Source: Dromiciops gliroides
Taxonomy: Eukaryota > Chordata > Mammalia > Microbiotheria > Microbiotheriidae
Assembly: GCF_019393635.1 (NCBI RefSeq)
Contig: NC_057861.1
Location: forward strand, 61,506,532-61,570,531
Direction of reading: 5' to 3'
Length of the DNA stretch: 64,000 bases
Shown piece after piece: positions 32,131 through 42,394 of this stretch (position 1 is the first letter of the stretch; each line of letters opens with the position of its first letter). Made by a program: the position numbers and the translations under genes. The notes beneath the pieces were generated by a model. It was not told the origin of the DNA and searched no databases. It saw only the letters and a program-made list of their open reading frames with translations.

Positions 32131-32180
32131 TTTTCCCAATTGCCTCACCAAAAAAAAAAAAGAAAGAAAGAAAGAAAGAA
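32131..32180 (+). mobile_element. SINE 3' tail fused to the ERV-A gag leader
   Basis: Only the end of a SINE is present ('cccaattgcctcacc', A-run, GAAA units). Its head and body are missing and ERV leader text adjoins instead. The DNA to the right is not LTR-like, so a deletion probably joined a flanking SINE to the provirus and removed the 5' LTR. Confidence 0.65.
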
Positions 32181-32445
32181 AAGAAATATAGAGTAGAACC
32201 CAATTGTAAAGGGCTTTGAAGACTGGGCTGAAGTGTTTTTGACTGTAGGTTGAGGTGGGTAATATGGAACCAAGGAAGCTCTACAAATGAGACATATGCA
32301 AAATTGTGTTTTAGGAGAATTCCTTTGAGAGACTGTATAAATTGGTTTGGAAGGGGAAAAAGCCAGTTAGGAAAATCATCAGAATGTAAGCTCTGTGAGG
32401 ACAGGGACAAGCAATTGATTAGATACAGCACTTAAAATTGACTTT

Positions 32446-32586
32446 TTTTTTGATGAGGCAATTGGGGTTAAGTGACTTGCCCAGGAACACACAGCTAGTA
32501 AGTGTAAAGTGTCAGGGCAGGATTTGAATTCAGGTCCTCCTGACTCCAGGACCAGTGCTCTATCCACTGCACCACCTAGCTGCCCC
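32446..32586 (-). mobile_element. tRNA-derived marsupial SINE
   Basis: Reverse SINE flanked by 'aaattgactttt' on both sides. Confidence 0.88.
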
Positions 32587-32626
32587 AAATTGACTTTTAA
32601 CAATGCCTTTTTTCCCCCCTACACCA

Positions 32627-32950
32627 GAGGTCCTTAACCTCTTTTTGTGCCATTAACCCCTTTGACAACCTGGCAAAGCCTGTGGACCCCTTTTCAAAAT
32701 AATGTTTTTGGGGTTTTGGGGTTTTTTTTTGGTTTTTGCAGGGCAATGGGGGTTAAGTGACTTGCCCAAGGTCACACAGCTAGTAAGTGTCAAGTGTCTG
32801 AGGCCAGATTTGAACTCAGGAACTCCTGAATCCCAGGGCCGGTGCTTTATCCACTGTGCCACCTAGCTGCCCCCAAAATAATGTTTTAAAGCACATAAAA
32901 TAAAATATACGATGACCAATAATATTGAAATGCAGCTACTATTTTTTTTT
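32627..32950 (+). mobile_element. Degenerate DNA-transposon-like element, split by a SINE
   Basis: 'agaggtccttaacctctttt', 'ccattaacccctttgacaac' and 'cacataaaataaaatatacg' resemble a dispersed hAT-type non-autonomous element. The left terminus is recognisable, the right is not. Confidence 0.4.
32709..32874 (-). mobile_element. tRNA-derived marsupial SINE
   Basis: Reverse SINE with a G/T-rich tail region, flanked by 'aaaataatgtttt' on both sides. It interrupts the older DNA element. Confidence 0.87.
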
Positions 32951-33280
32951 AGTTACTGGCCGTTATGGATGTCCTACAATGTTTACCAAGGTCCTCCCCA
33001 AATGGGTCTTATTCAGGCTCAGATCATGGCCTCCAGGAGGCCTGAAATGCTGCAAGAAGACCCTTTAATAAGCTCCTCAGAGAGAGCAAGGTCCCATAGG
33101 TGATAGGTAGAAGAACCCAGATTCGAACCCATGCCTTCCAACTCTAAAACCAGGTTGGGTTCCCCCCCCCCCCACTGTACCATGATGACTTTTGTGATCT
33201 GGAGGAGTATCCATATTTATATCCATCTATATAACACACACAGTCCCTATAAATTGAAATAATTATTTTCCATTTCTGGT

Positions 33281-33899
33281 TGTTATGAGCCCATAGCACC
33301 CCAGAAGTTCTCTGGGGGCACATCAAAGAGCCTTTTCCTAGAGAAACTAAACCAGAGGACAGACACACCTAAAGAGATAAGTGGAACCAGATCCAACTGA
33401 GCTAGCTTCTGGACCTCCACCCTTCATTCTAGTCTCCCTCAACCCCGGGGAGATAAGATTAAGTGTGGCTGCTTCCTTTGTGTCCTGAGGAGAGAGATTG
33501 GCTTGAGAGATGTGCAGCCACCCCTCACCCAACTCTTCCTGCCACCACCAGTGGGGGATGGTCCTCCCTCACTAAGGGAACTTTCCACAGAAGATGGTCA
33601 CCCCCATTAGTCCTCTATAAAAGTACCTGCCTGTCTGCTGCTCGAGAAGATTGGTATCTCAGAGCCACACTCTGCCATGCCTTTCTCCCCATAAGAAGTC
33701 CAAGGATTTCTTTCATGGTTTCCCTTCCCTTCCCTTCCTTTCCCCTTCCTCTAAATAAACGACTATCTTATTCTAACTGCTTTTGTGTGCAAGAGGGCGT
33801 AATTCTTTAAAGAGGAATTCCTAAGGACCCTAAACCCCTAAACCCCTTCCCAGACCCTTAACCCCTTCCCAAACCCCCTACCCTATTTTCCCCATGACA
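33281..33899 (+). mobile_element. Solo LTR of family B, copy 3
   Basis: A 619-base LTR, TGTTATGAGC ... CCCATGACA, with TATAAAA near 33616 and AATAAA near 33753. The flanks are TGGT and CGGT, one CpG-to-TpG change apart. The 3' end holds a run of C-rich units ('ccctaaacccctaaacccct'). Confidence 0.93.
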
Positions 33900-34928
33900 C
33901 GGTGTTCACAATTCAAATTCTAACTTCAACCTGTCATTTGTCTTGACTGAAAGAACATTATACCTGCTTCTAGGGCTCAAAAAACAAGGATATTGTCAGA
34001 ATAGTCAAGGGCCAGGAGGTGAGAGCCAGGGAAGGATTAGCTTGGATGGATACCTCTTTGTTCCTCCCTAGCCCTCTTGACTTTTTCTCAGTCCTATCTT
34101 CAAGGATAGATATGATTCTTTTTCCTAGTGGGCTGCCCAGGGATGACTTGGGAGGGGAGGCGGGGGTTGCTTCCAGCTGCTCTCATGCACCCTGGGGTCT
34201 TCCTCCCCAGGCACCTTTTGCTCTTGGCAGCTGGCCCAAAGCCTCTCTGCTGCACCTGTCTCATAATAGGAAAAGAAGAAACAAATGGATCCATGGGGTA
34301 GGGACTGGGATGCCCTGACTATCTACCCCCATCCCCAGCCAGGTCAAACTATGGTCCTTCCACCTCCTAAAAGAAACCTTTCCTGATACTTCTAGTTGTT
34401 AGGTTGTTTAGTGCCCTTCCTCCTCAAATTATATTGTGTGGTGGGGACTGTTCTCTGTTTGGTTTTTTGGGTTTTTTTCTTCTAGCAAGTCAACAAGCAT
34501 TTATTAAGTGCTTACTATTGCCAGGCACTTTGTTAAATTCTGGGAATAGCAAGAAGAAAGACATTCCCTGAGCTCAAGAAACTTAAATTCTTCCTCCAGC
34601 AGGTAGTTGAAAAAGGGTGGGGAAAAAGTGCCCACCTGGGGTTATTGTGGAAACGGAGGCCAGATGACTGAAGAGGAATGGAGTAAACACACTGGATTGG
34701 GCCCTGGCTTAAAATGGAGATTCTGGGAAGAATTTCCCAATCAGAGGGAGGGGCTGCTGGGGTTAGGAGGGGCAGGGTGAGAAGGCTGCTGAAGAATGGT
34801 GGAGAAAAAAGTCTGGATGTCCAGAGTGGAGCCCAAAGAAGGAAGGAGAGCACCTAGCATAATACCTCAAGTGTTGTAGTCCATTGACCGTCTAGAGCCA
34901 TCTGGAGGATCAAAGATCTTGAGCTGGG
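33900..34928. other. Intergenic, no gene seen
   Basis: 34480-34560 has a MIR-like stretch ('catttattaagtgcttacta'). Otherwise there is no named repeat and no supported exon. Confidence 0.35.
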
Positions 34929-35062
34929 GGGCAGCTAGGTGGTACCATTGGCCCTGGATTCAGGAGGACCTGAGTTCAAATTTGACTTCAGACACTTGAC
35001 ACTTACTAGCTGAGTGACCCTGGGCAAGTCACTTAACCCCAATTGCCTCACCAAAAAAAAAA
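34929..35062 (+). mobile_element. tRNA-derived SINE with a shortened head
   Basis: The head lacks the usual 'gtggatagagcac' segment ('ggtggtaccattggccctgg'). The target duplication 'gatcttgagctgg' is clear on both sides. Confidence 0.85.
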
Positions 35063-36515
35063 AGATCTTGAGCTGGAAGAGACCTCAATCTATTCCCCTC
35101 ATTTTACAAACAAAAAAACTGTCTCAGAGGAGGTCTAATGCAGTGGCAAAGGTGGGATTTGAACACAGATCCTCTGAGCCAGTCTCTTTCCCCTATTTAT
35201 AAATGGGAGAAATCAAAACTCAAAGAAGGGAAATGATTGGCTCATGTAAGTGTTAAGTGGTAGAACTTAGGTGTCCTCACTCACATTCTTTCTACTATAT
35301 CACTTGCTGGTTGTGGCTCTCTATGGGGCTTCCTCAGCTATAGGCTTATAGGAATGTTAATGCACCTGTCCACAGTGACTACTAGCCTACTTACTATACA
35401 CACACACATGCAAGTGGGAGTTAACCTAAGTCTTTCCTGCTGGGGCAATCTTAAAGAAAGAGAAGTTCTCTACAGGGCAGTCCATTCAAATGGGCCCCAT
35501 TCACAGCATTAAATGGAGTCAAGTTTGTGTCTTTTCTTCCACTGAAGTTAAGGAAATGAAAACCAATCTCACCAAACCCTCCTGGGCCTCAGAAGAGGGG
35601 TCACCCTATCCTCACTGGTGACCCCTACAGCTGCAGACAACCATCTTAGGCAGGGGGTAACAGCGCCAAGGGGACAGAGGGACATGGGCCCCTTCTCAGT
35701 CTGTTAGCCTTGCTTTCAAGGCTGAAGGACAGGAAATGGGTGAGGGGACCACAACATAGATCTAACCACTCCTCAGAAAGGAAGAGAAGGCAACTGACAT
35801 ACAAAGGGGAAAAAAAACCTGGGGAAAGGGAGAGAATGAAGTGCAACAGATAGGAGATAATAATAACCATTTATATAGCAAGTTTTACAAAACACTTTAC
35901 CTTATCTCATCTCATTTGTGCATTATCTCCAATTTACATAGGAAGAAACTTTAAGGAGAGAAGTGATTTAGCAGAGTCATGTGTCCGGGTCTTTAAAAGT
36001 CCAATTTCAGGAAAATAAAATATTAAATTAAAAACAACCCCAAAAGAGCACCATGTTCTTTTCCATATCCCAGTACTACCTTCTTCTCTGACACACTCCT
36101 TTCTCTACTCACAGCAAAGCTCAGCCCCTCTACCTTCCATTCACTCATGGGGAGAGGGCTGTTTTCCTACAAACTTAGGAGGGGGCTGTTTTTCACTTAC
36201 CTTGGCTGTCCCCTTCAACTGACATGACAGGACAGATGGGGAAGAGGAAGGGGTAGGAAAGCTAATACATACCTGGGATGTCTATTCTCCCCCAATCCCA
36301 AATACACGGGACAGAATCAGGCTACCATCCCCCCACACACGAACACACCCAGGAATCAGGAAGCATAAGTAGATACTCTCTGCTGTCAAAGACCAACCGA
36401 GGCTGCATTTGTATTAGTGGGACATTTGTCTACCCAGACTACAAAATCCTTTTATAGCAATCAATTCCTAAAATGGTCAGTCCTCAAAGGTTACATGGAT
36501 GGGGATTCAGCCTTG
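35063..36515. other. Intergenic, no gene seen
   Basis: A MIR remnant lies at about 35070-35300 ('ctcattttacaaacaaaaaa'). The rest (35300-36515) is single-copy-looking DNA without convincing exons. A long 3' UTR of a minus-strand gene such as GATAD2A cannot be excluded. Confidence 0.35.
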
Positions 36516-36519
36516 CAAC

Positions 36520-37134
36520 TGTTGTGGGGGAAATGGGGTGGGGGTTCAGGATAAGGGTTAGGGGTTTGGGATGGAGTAGGGATTTGGGGTCCTTAGGAAT
36601 TCCTCTTTAAAGAATTACGTCCTCTTGCACACAAAAGCAATTAGAATAAGATAGTAGTTTATTTAGAGGAAGGGGAAGGGAAGGGAAGGGAAACCATGAA
36701 AGAAATCCTTGGACTTCTTCTCATGGGGAGAAAGACATGGCACAGAGAGTGGCTCTGAGATACCAATCTCCTCGAGCAGGAGACAAGCAGGTATTTTTAT
36801 AGAGGACTGATGGGGGTGACCATCTGACTGTGGAAAGTTCCCTTAGTGAGGGAGGACCATCCCCCACTGGTGGTGGCTGGAGGAGTTGGGTGAGGGGTGG
36901 CTGTACATTTCTCAAGCCAATCTCTCTCCTCAGGACACAAAGGAAGCAGCCACACCTAATCTTATCTCCCCAGGGTTGAGGGAGACTAGAATGAAGGGTG
37001 GAGGTCCAGAAGCTAGCTCAGTTGGATCTGGTTCCACTTATCTCTTTAGGTGTGTCTGTGCTTTGGTTTGGCTTATCAAGAAGGTTTCTTGATGTACCCC
37101 CAGAGAACTTTTGGGGTGCTCTGGGCCCATAACA
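36520..37134 (-). mobile_element. Solo LTR of family B, copy 4 (reverse)
   Basis: A 615-base LTR in reverse, bounded by TGTTGTGGGG and GCCCATAACA, with the perfect duplication CAAC at 36516-36519 and 37135-37138. The C-rich end here reads GGGTTAGGGG on the plus strand. Confidence 0.93.
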
Positions 37135-37454
37135 CAACAAATGGAAGTCTGATCTCTCTCTCTCTCTCTCTCCCTCCCATGATGCCCTCCAATAAGTCCC
37201 CACTGGCTTTTGCCAGGCAGCTGCTCTCTCCCCCAGAGGTGGTTGTATTTCAGATGCAAGGAAATCAATGGGGAGGCCTGGCTCAGTGCCAAGAGGCACA
37301 CTTTTTCCTCTCCTTCTGCAGCATCTTTCCTGGCTTCCTGAAGGGAAGACTGGGGTCCTACAGTAGGAGGTCCATGGTAAACAACCTGTCCCTGACCAAC
37401 AAAGGGAAGTTTAGAGAAACAAAGCCCACCTACACACCTTTCTCTTCTCCCCCT

Positions 37455-37928
37455 GAGGCAGCTAGGGGGCCCACAGTGGATAAAGCACTGGCCCTGGAGT
37501 TCAGGAAGACCTGAGTTCAAATCTTGCCTCAGACACTAGCCGTGTAACCCTGGGCAAGTTATCTAAACCTAATTGCCTTAAAACATCCAGGGTAAGGGGT
37601 GGCTAGGTGGTGCAGTGGATAAAGCACCGGCCCTGGATTCAGGAGTACCTGAGTTTAAATCCAGCCTCAGACACTTGACACTTACTAGCTATGTGACCCT
37701 GGGCAAGTCACTTAACAAAACAAAACAAAAAAAAAAAAACCAAAAACATCCGGGGTCATCTCCATTTGTCCTGATGTATACATTACCACTAGACTCACAA
37801 GACTGGGGAGAAGAAAGTGAGGTTGATGACCTCGCACAGCCCTCCCTCACTTAGATCCAATTCAGTGCAAGTCATGACATCACCCCGATGTCATGGTCCT
37901 CTTCTAGAAGGAAGAACAAACAACAACC
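37455..37928 (+). mobile_element. Longer SINE subtype, split by a short SINE
   Basis: The head and body match the short SINEs, then come 'catccggggtcatctccatt', 'ccaattcagtgcaagtcatg' and the end 'gaacaaacaacaac'. The same 3' extension occurs at 14394-14625. Positions 37597-37745 are a later insertion. Confidence 0.75.
37597..37745 (+). mobile_element. tRNA-derived SINE nested in the longer subtype
   Basis: Full short SINE flanked by 'aaaacatccagggt' and 'aaaacatccggggt'. A short SINE has inserted into an older relative of itself. Confidence 0.87.
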
Positions 37929-38065
37929 CTCACCCCCTATAGCCAGTGATGCCTGACAATCTTGCTGAAGAGTAGGCATTGTGGCTGTGAGAAAATTAGC
38001 AAGTAGATAAAGGAATGTATAGAGGTTGTTGAATGAAGAGAGGCTCTCTACATGTATGTAGATGA

Positions 38066-38703
38066 TGTAGGAGGCAAAAAAGGGGTTAACAGAAAAACCT
38101 AAGACCTAAGCTTTAATTTAGATATGAGCTCTAAAAGGGATTCAGACCCCAGTTAATGGATAACTTAAGATTTGGGAAACAAATCAGGGCCTAGGTTCTC
38201 TTACCCACATTAATAAACGTAAAGAGGCAGGTCAGAGAGACTTTAACTATAACAATGCTACATTGACAAGGTATAGAAATTCAAACTGATAAATGAAGAT
38301 ATTTTGAAAACTGAACATGGGAATCAAAAAATGATATGTGCAGAAAAGGCCAAATTTGTCCCCAGATTCACCTTATAACGGGTAAACCCCAAAAATACAC
38401 CTCCATGGAAAAAGGTGCCTGCCTCGGGGGTTGGCTTAGGACTCCAGGAACTCCAAATTAGGATAGGCCCTTGCCTGTACCTCCCTAAGGTGTAGATTAT
38501 TATAATGAGACTGATAATCAATTTATCCATACTATAAATATAACTGTCTTTTCTTTTACTATTCGAGAGATACATTTCTACTATTCTGGTTTTCTCCCTG
38601 TGGTCACTCACAGCATTGCAATAAAACTTGGGAAACTGAGTCATTGAGTCTTGTAATCCTTTTGAGACGACTCACGATTAATTTGACCCAAATTCTGCCC
38701 ACA
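38066..38703 (+). mobile_element. LTR-like element, third type
   Basis: Starts TGTAGGAGGC and ends TGCCCACA. It has an 'actataaatataac' TATA-like site near 38534 and AATAAA at 38620-38625, about 85 bases apart. No target duplication was found and the right end abuts a family-B LTR fragment, so the bounds are tentative. Confidence 0.45.
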
Positions 38704-38743
38704 TCAATTCTATTGGATTTTGTGTGCAAGAGGGTGTAATTCT

Positions 38744-38895
38744 TTTTTTTTTTTTTTTTGGTGGGGCAATGAGGGTTAAGTAACTTGCCCAGGGTCACAC
38801 AGCTAGTAAGTGTCAAGTGTCTGAGGCTGGATTTAAACTCAGGTCCTCCTGAATCCAGGGCCAGTGCTTTATCCATTGTGCCACCTAGCTGCCCC
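38744..38895 (-). mobile_element. tRNA-derived marsupial SINE (first of two at one site)
   Basis: Reverse SINE between the first and second copies of 'aagagggtgtaattct'. Confidence 0.9.
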
Positions 38896-38911
38896 CAAGA
38901 GGGTGTAATTC

Positions 38912-39063
38912 TTTTTTTATTGTTTTTTGTTGAGGCAATTAGGGTTAAGTGACTTGCCCAGGGTCACACAGCTAGTAATTGTTAAGTATCTGAGGCCAGA
39001 TTTGAACTCAGGTCCTCCTGAATCCAGGGCCGGTGCTCTATCCACTGCGCCACCTAGCTGCCC
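38912..39063 (-). mobile_element. tRNA-derived marsupial SINE (second of two at one site)
   Basis: Reverse SINE between the second and third copies of 'gagggtgtaattctt'. It shares its target with the SINE directly to its left. Confidence 0.9.
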
Positions 39064-39144
39064 TGAGGGTGTAATTCTTTAAAGAGGAATTCCTAAGGAC
39101 CCCAACCCCTATCCCAAACCCCCTATCCTATTTTCCCCACAACA

Positions 39145-40040
39145 TAATGAAATGTTTACTTCAGAAAGTATCATCACAAATATACAAACATCCTCCCAAC
39201 ACAAGGAAGGCCTAATCCCCCTCTCCCTTTGCACCTCAAGTCTCTGAGAAAGGGAAAGAGGAAGGGGAGGGGAAGAGGGAGGGAGAGGGAATGAGGTTCA
39301 GAGCTTAGCTCTTTTGTAGAACATAGTCTCCATTACAATTCCAAACTCCCCCCCACCCCAACCCTCAAGCTTGAACTCTAGGCCCCCAGACTTCTCAGGG
39401 CTTCTGTGACAGTCTAACTGGCTGCACTATCTCTGCATGCAATCGTGGCTCCAAGGTAATCAGGGTTACACTTCCCAAGGTCCATGAGGATCACCTCCAG
39501 CACCTTAACCTGAGAAGGGCAAACAACACAGAACAGAACCAAATACCGCCCCCCCCACCCCCATACACACACACACCTAGGCCCGTTTCTTAGAGCCAGG
39601 TTCAAAAAAGGAAGGAAATCCTCAGTTCATCGTGTCCTCACTGTGGGTGAACTGTGATCTTCACCCTCTGGACAAAAACAATATAAATAACCAAAAAGAG
39701 AGAAGCAGGAAAAAAAGACTCCGGGGTCTCCCCAGTTTTAAAGACTCAGGCAGCCTAACAAAGGAGGCTACCCCCACTCCCACAGTAGAGGATGAAGAGA
39801 CCTTCATGTTAGGCAATCTGACATGCTCTGAAAGACCCTCAGGGGAGCCTCTATATTAGGCAAACTGAGCAGACATACCCAGATATCTAATCTCAATCCT
39901 TGTTACTGAACAAGTCTGACCTTATCATTCCCCTGCTCTAAAATCTTCAGAAGCTTGCTATTGCCTCTTAGATAAAATACAGATTTCTTAGTTTAAACTT
40001 TTCCACAATCTTAATACTATCCATTTTTTCAAACCTATGT
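39145..40040. other. Intergenic, no gene assigned
   Basis: Apart from the exon-like frame at 39414-39509 and an L2-like stretch ('tgaccttatcattcccctgc') at about 39915-40040, nothing is recognised. Confidence 0.35.
39414..39509 (-). CDS. Unassigned terminal-exon-like reading frame
   Basis: On the minus strand a pyrimidine-rich tract ends TTGCCCTTCTCAG, a good splice acceptor, followed by 31 codons and TAG. The start reads VKVLEVILMDLGKCNPDYLG and the end TIACRDSAAS. It lies outside recognised repeats and keeps one open frame with protein-like composition. I do not recognise the protein. It is not the C-terminus of GATAD2A, the gene expected here on this strand. It could be an alternative last exon, an exon of an unplaced gene, or chance. 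Confidence 0.2.
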   Translation of the reverse strand, partial: VKVLEVILMDLGKCNPDYLGATIACRDSAAS

Positions 40041-40044
40041 CATC

Positions 40045-40375
40045 CTGCCATAAGAAATGATGAAAGGGACAGTTTCAATGAAACCTGGGAAAATTTGTAT
40101 AAACTGATGCAGAGTAAAGTGAGAAGAACCTGGAGAACAATTTCTACAATAACAATAACATTATAACAACGACTTTGAAAGGCTTAAGACCTCTGATCAC
40201 TGCATTGAAGAACCAATGATGGAGGAGGCTGATTACCTCCCAAGAGAGTCATAATGAATTCAATGTGCAGAATGAGATTTACATTTTGGGGCTTGATTAA
40301 TTCAGGAATTTGTTTTGCATGACTATGCATATTCATTCCTTTAAAGGGGTTTTGTTTTTGTTTTTTCCCTCAATG
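40045..40375 (+). mobile_element. L1 3'-region fragment
   Basis: 'gccataagaaatgatgaaag', 'aaactgatgcagagtaaagt' and 'gagaagaacctggagaacaa' follow the marsupial L1 ORF2 end and 3' UTR. Confidence 0.7.
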
Positions 40376-40461
40376 GGAGAAAAATTAATTAATTAATTTA
40401 AAAATATAATTTAAAAAATAACTGAATAGATGAAACCTGATTTTATCAGTCTTCCTTAAAT

Positions 40462-40712
40462 AAATGCACCGCCTAGTGGTGCAGTGGATAGAATGCAGGG
40501 TCTAGAGGTACAAAGACCTGAATTCAAATCCTGCCTCAGACATTTACTAGCTGTGTGACCCTGGCCAAGGCACTTGACTGATGCCTGCTTCAATTTCCTC
40601 AACTGTAAAATGAGGATAATAAAAGAACCTGCCTCCTAGGGTTGTTGTGAGAATTGAGTGCTTAGCACAGTGCCTGGCACATAGTAGGTGCTTAATAAAT
40701 GTTTGTTTCCCT
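40462..40712 (+). mobile_element. SINE with L2/MIR-type tail
   Basis: The tRNA-derived head and 'tagctgtgtgaccctggcca' body continue into 'gtaaaatgaggataataaaa', 'ttgttgtgagaattgagtgc' and 'catagtaggtgcttaataaa', an L2-like 3' end. Confidence 0.75.
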
Positions 40713-41465
40713 TTTTCCACATGCAAAAGAAAAATCTTACATGGAGAAAACTATCAGCCATATATCCTTGCTATGTGCTTAATGTTAGCACTGAGATTTG
40801 AGATCCAGGGAAAGGTATGAATCTGATTAGAAAACAGAATACAATGCTGCTCAGAAGGCATGGGGAGTTGGACTTTTCAATAGTACTCCCAAGCCAGCTC
40901 AGGTAATAGTGATAATGCCCCATTAGACTCTCTCAAGAGGGGAATTCTGGGGAACAAAATGCCAGAACATCATGGCACCTGTCTTTATGTTCCCAACACC
41001 CCAAGATGGAGAGTGAACTCTTAATTCTTACTTCCAGCTAGATTCTGTTCCTCTGGACATCTTTGTCCCAGAAATCTCTGCAATACTATCCCAAAAGTCC
41101 CAGTTTCAAAATGTTATTTGGTGGATTTGGGGTGGTGTCCCCATGGCAACACAGGTTATGCTAACAACCACCCTCTTACCCTCCCTATAGGGAGGTAAGG
41201 AGGCACTTTCTCCCAGACCTGTTTAGTATAGTAGACTCATCGAATTCAGCTGGTGATGACAGTCATCAATGCCTTCTGTGCCTAACTTTAATAGTGGATA
41301 ACCTGTAATTCTATTTGGAAGTAGCCAAAAATATAGGGGATGGAACCTCTGGGCTCATTGATCTTCCAAAGGAATAGTAGTCCCTGAATGACCCTTCTTA
41401 GACCTGCAAAGGTTAAGGTCTTTTAAAGGTTCTCAGGTCTTTTACTATCTTCAGGAGAGGGAGAT
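40713..41465. other. Intergenic, no feature recognised
   Basis: No named repeat, RNA gene or supported exon. Confidence 0.35.
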
Positions 41466-41822
41466 ACTTAGTGGCATAGGGGAAGGGACCCTGGATTGAA
41501 GTCAGAAAGTCTAGATTTGAATCTTGGCTTTGTTATTTTTGCTTTTTTTTTTTTTTTTTTGCAGGGCAATGGGGGTTAAGTGACTTGCCCAGGGTCACAC
41601 AGCTAGTAAGTGTCAAGTGTCTGAGGCCGGATTTGAACTCAGGTACTCCTGAATCCAGGGCTGGGGCTTTATCCACTGTGCCACCTAGCCTCCCCCCTTG
41701 GCTTTGTTATTAACTCACTTAGTATAATTTGGAAAATCACTTCCTTTCTTTGGACCTCAGTTTCCTCATGTGTAAAAAGAAGGGGTTGGAGATCATGTCT
41801 ACGACCTCTAATTTATGAGTCT
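41466..41822 (+). mobile_element. MIR-like SINE split by a younger SINE
   Basis: The left part reads 'ttgaagtcagaaagtctaga', the right part 'cctcagtttcctcatgtgta' and 'gaaggggttggagatcatgt'. The two halves join when the SINE at 41542-41696 and one 'cttggctttgttatt' are removed. Confidence 0.7.
41542..41696 (-). mobile_element. tRNA-derived marsupial SINE
   Basis: Reverse SINE with the duplication 'cttggctttgttatt'. Confidence 0.9.
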
Positions 41823-42394
41823 ATGGGGAAGGGACCATAAATAAAGTGAATTCTATAATCCCCATGAGACTAGACTTCCTCTCTCCACTCCCAGGGCTCT
41901 GGTTTTGCAAGAAATTTCATTCCCAGGACCCTAATCCACAGCTGTTTAGCAGCTGGAAAGAGGCACCTCCTATTCCTGAGGGGAGGGAAGGATTAAGAAG
42001 ATCTCAGAGTTGCACAGGCGAAGCTGTCAAGAGTGCCTAAGAATCCAATAAATTCCCATTTGGCAGGTCGCCAACTTGGCAGCTTTGGAAGGAAGTATGT
42101 AAGCCTCAGTGGTCCCCAATCTACCCCCAGGTTTGTTGGCAGTCCTGGGGCTACAAAAACATGGGTGAATTAAAAGCCAGTTCCCTCCATACTTGAGATT
42201 TCAGGTCAAGAAGTTTTTGTAAAGGTAGTTGAACAAGGAGGAGTTGGATAAATTCATGAGTTCCCCAATCAATTGGATGAATGTCAGTCAGTGTGTGAGC
42301 CTTTGTCTATAGGAATCTGAAGAGCACTTCCCACAGAGGTAAGCAAGCACACAGGAGACTTTTCTTACTTGTTTTTCAGTGCCTGTGCTGCTTT

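Larger units (their letters stand above)
38704..39144 (+). mobile_element. Family-B LTR 3' fragment, copy 5, with two SINEs
   Basis: The U5 text 'ttttgtgtgcaag' runs into 'agggtgtaattctttaaaga' and ends 'ttttccccacaaca'. Two reverse SINEs split it, so the 'gagggtgtaattct' segment appears three times. The U3 part is missing. Confidence 0.85.
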
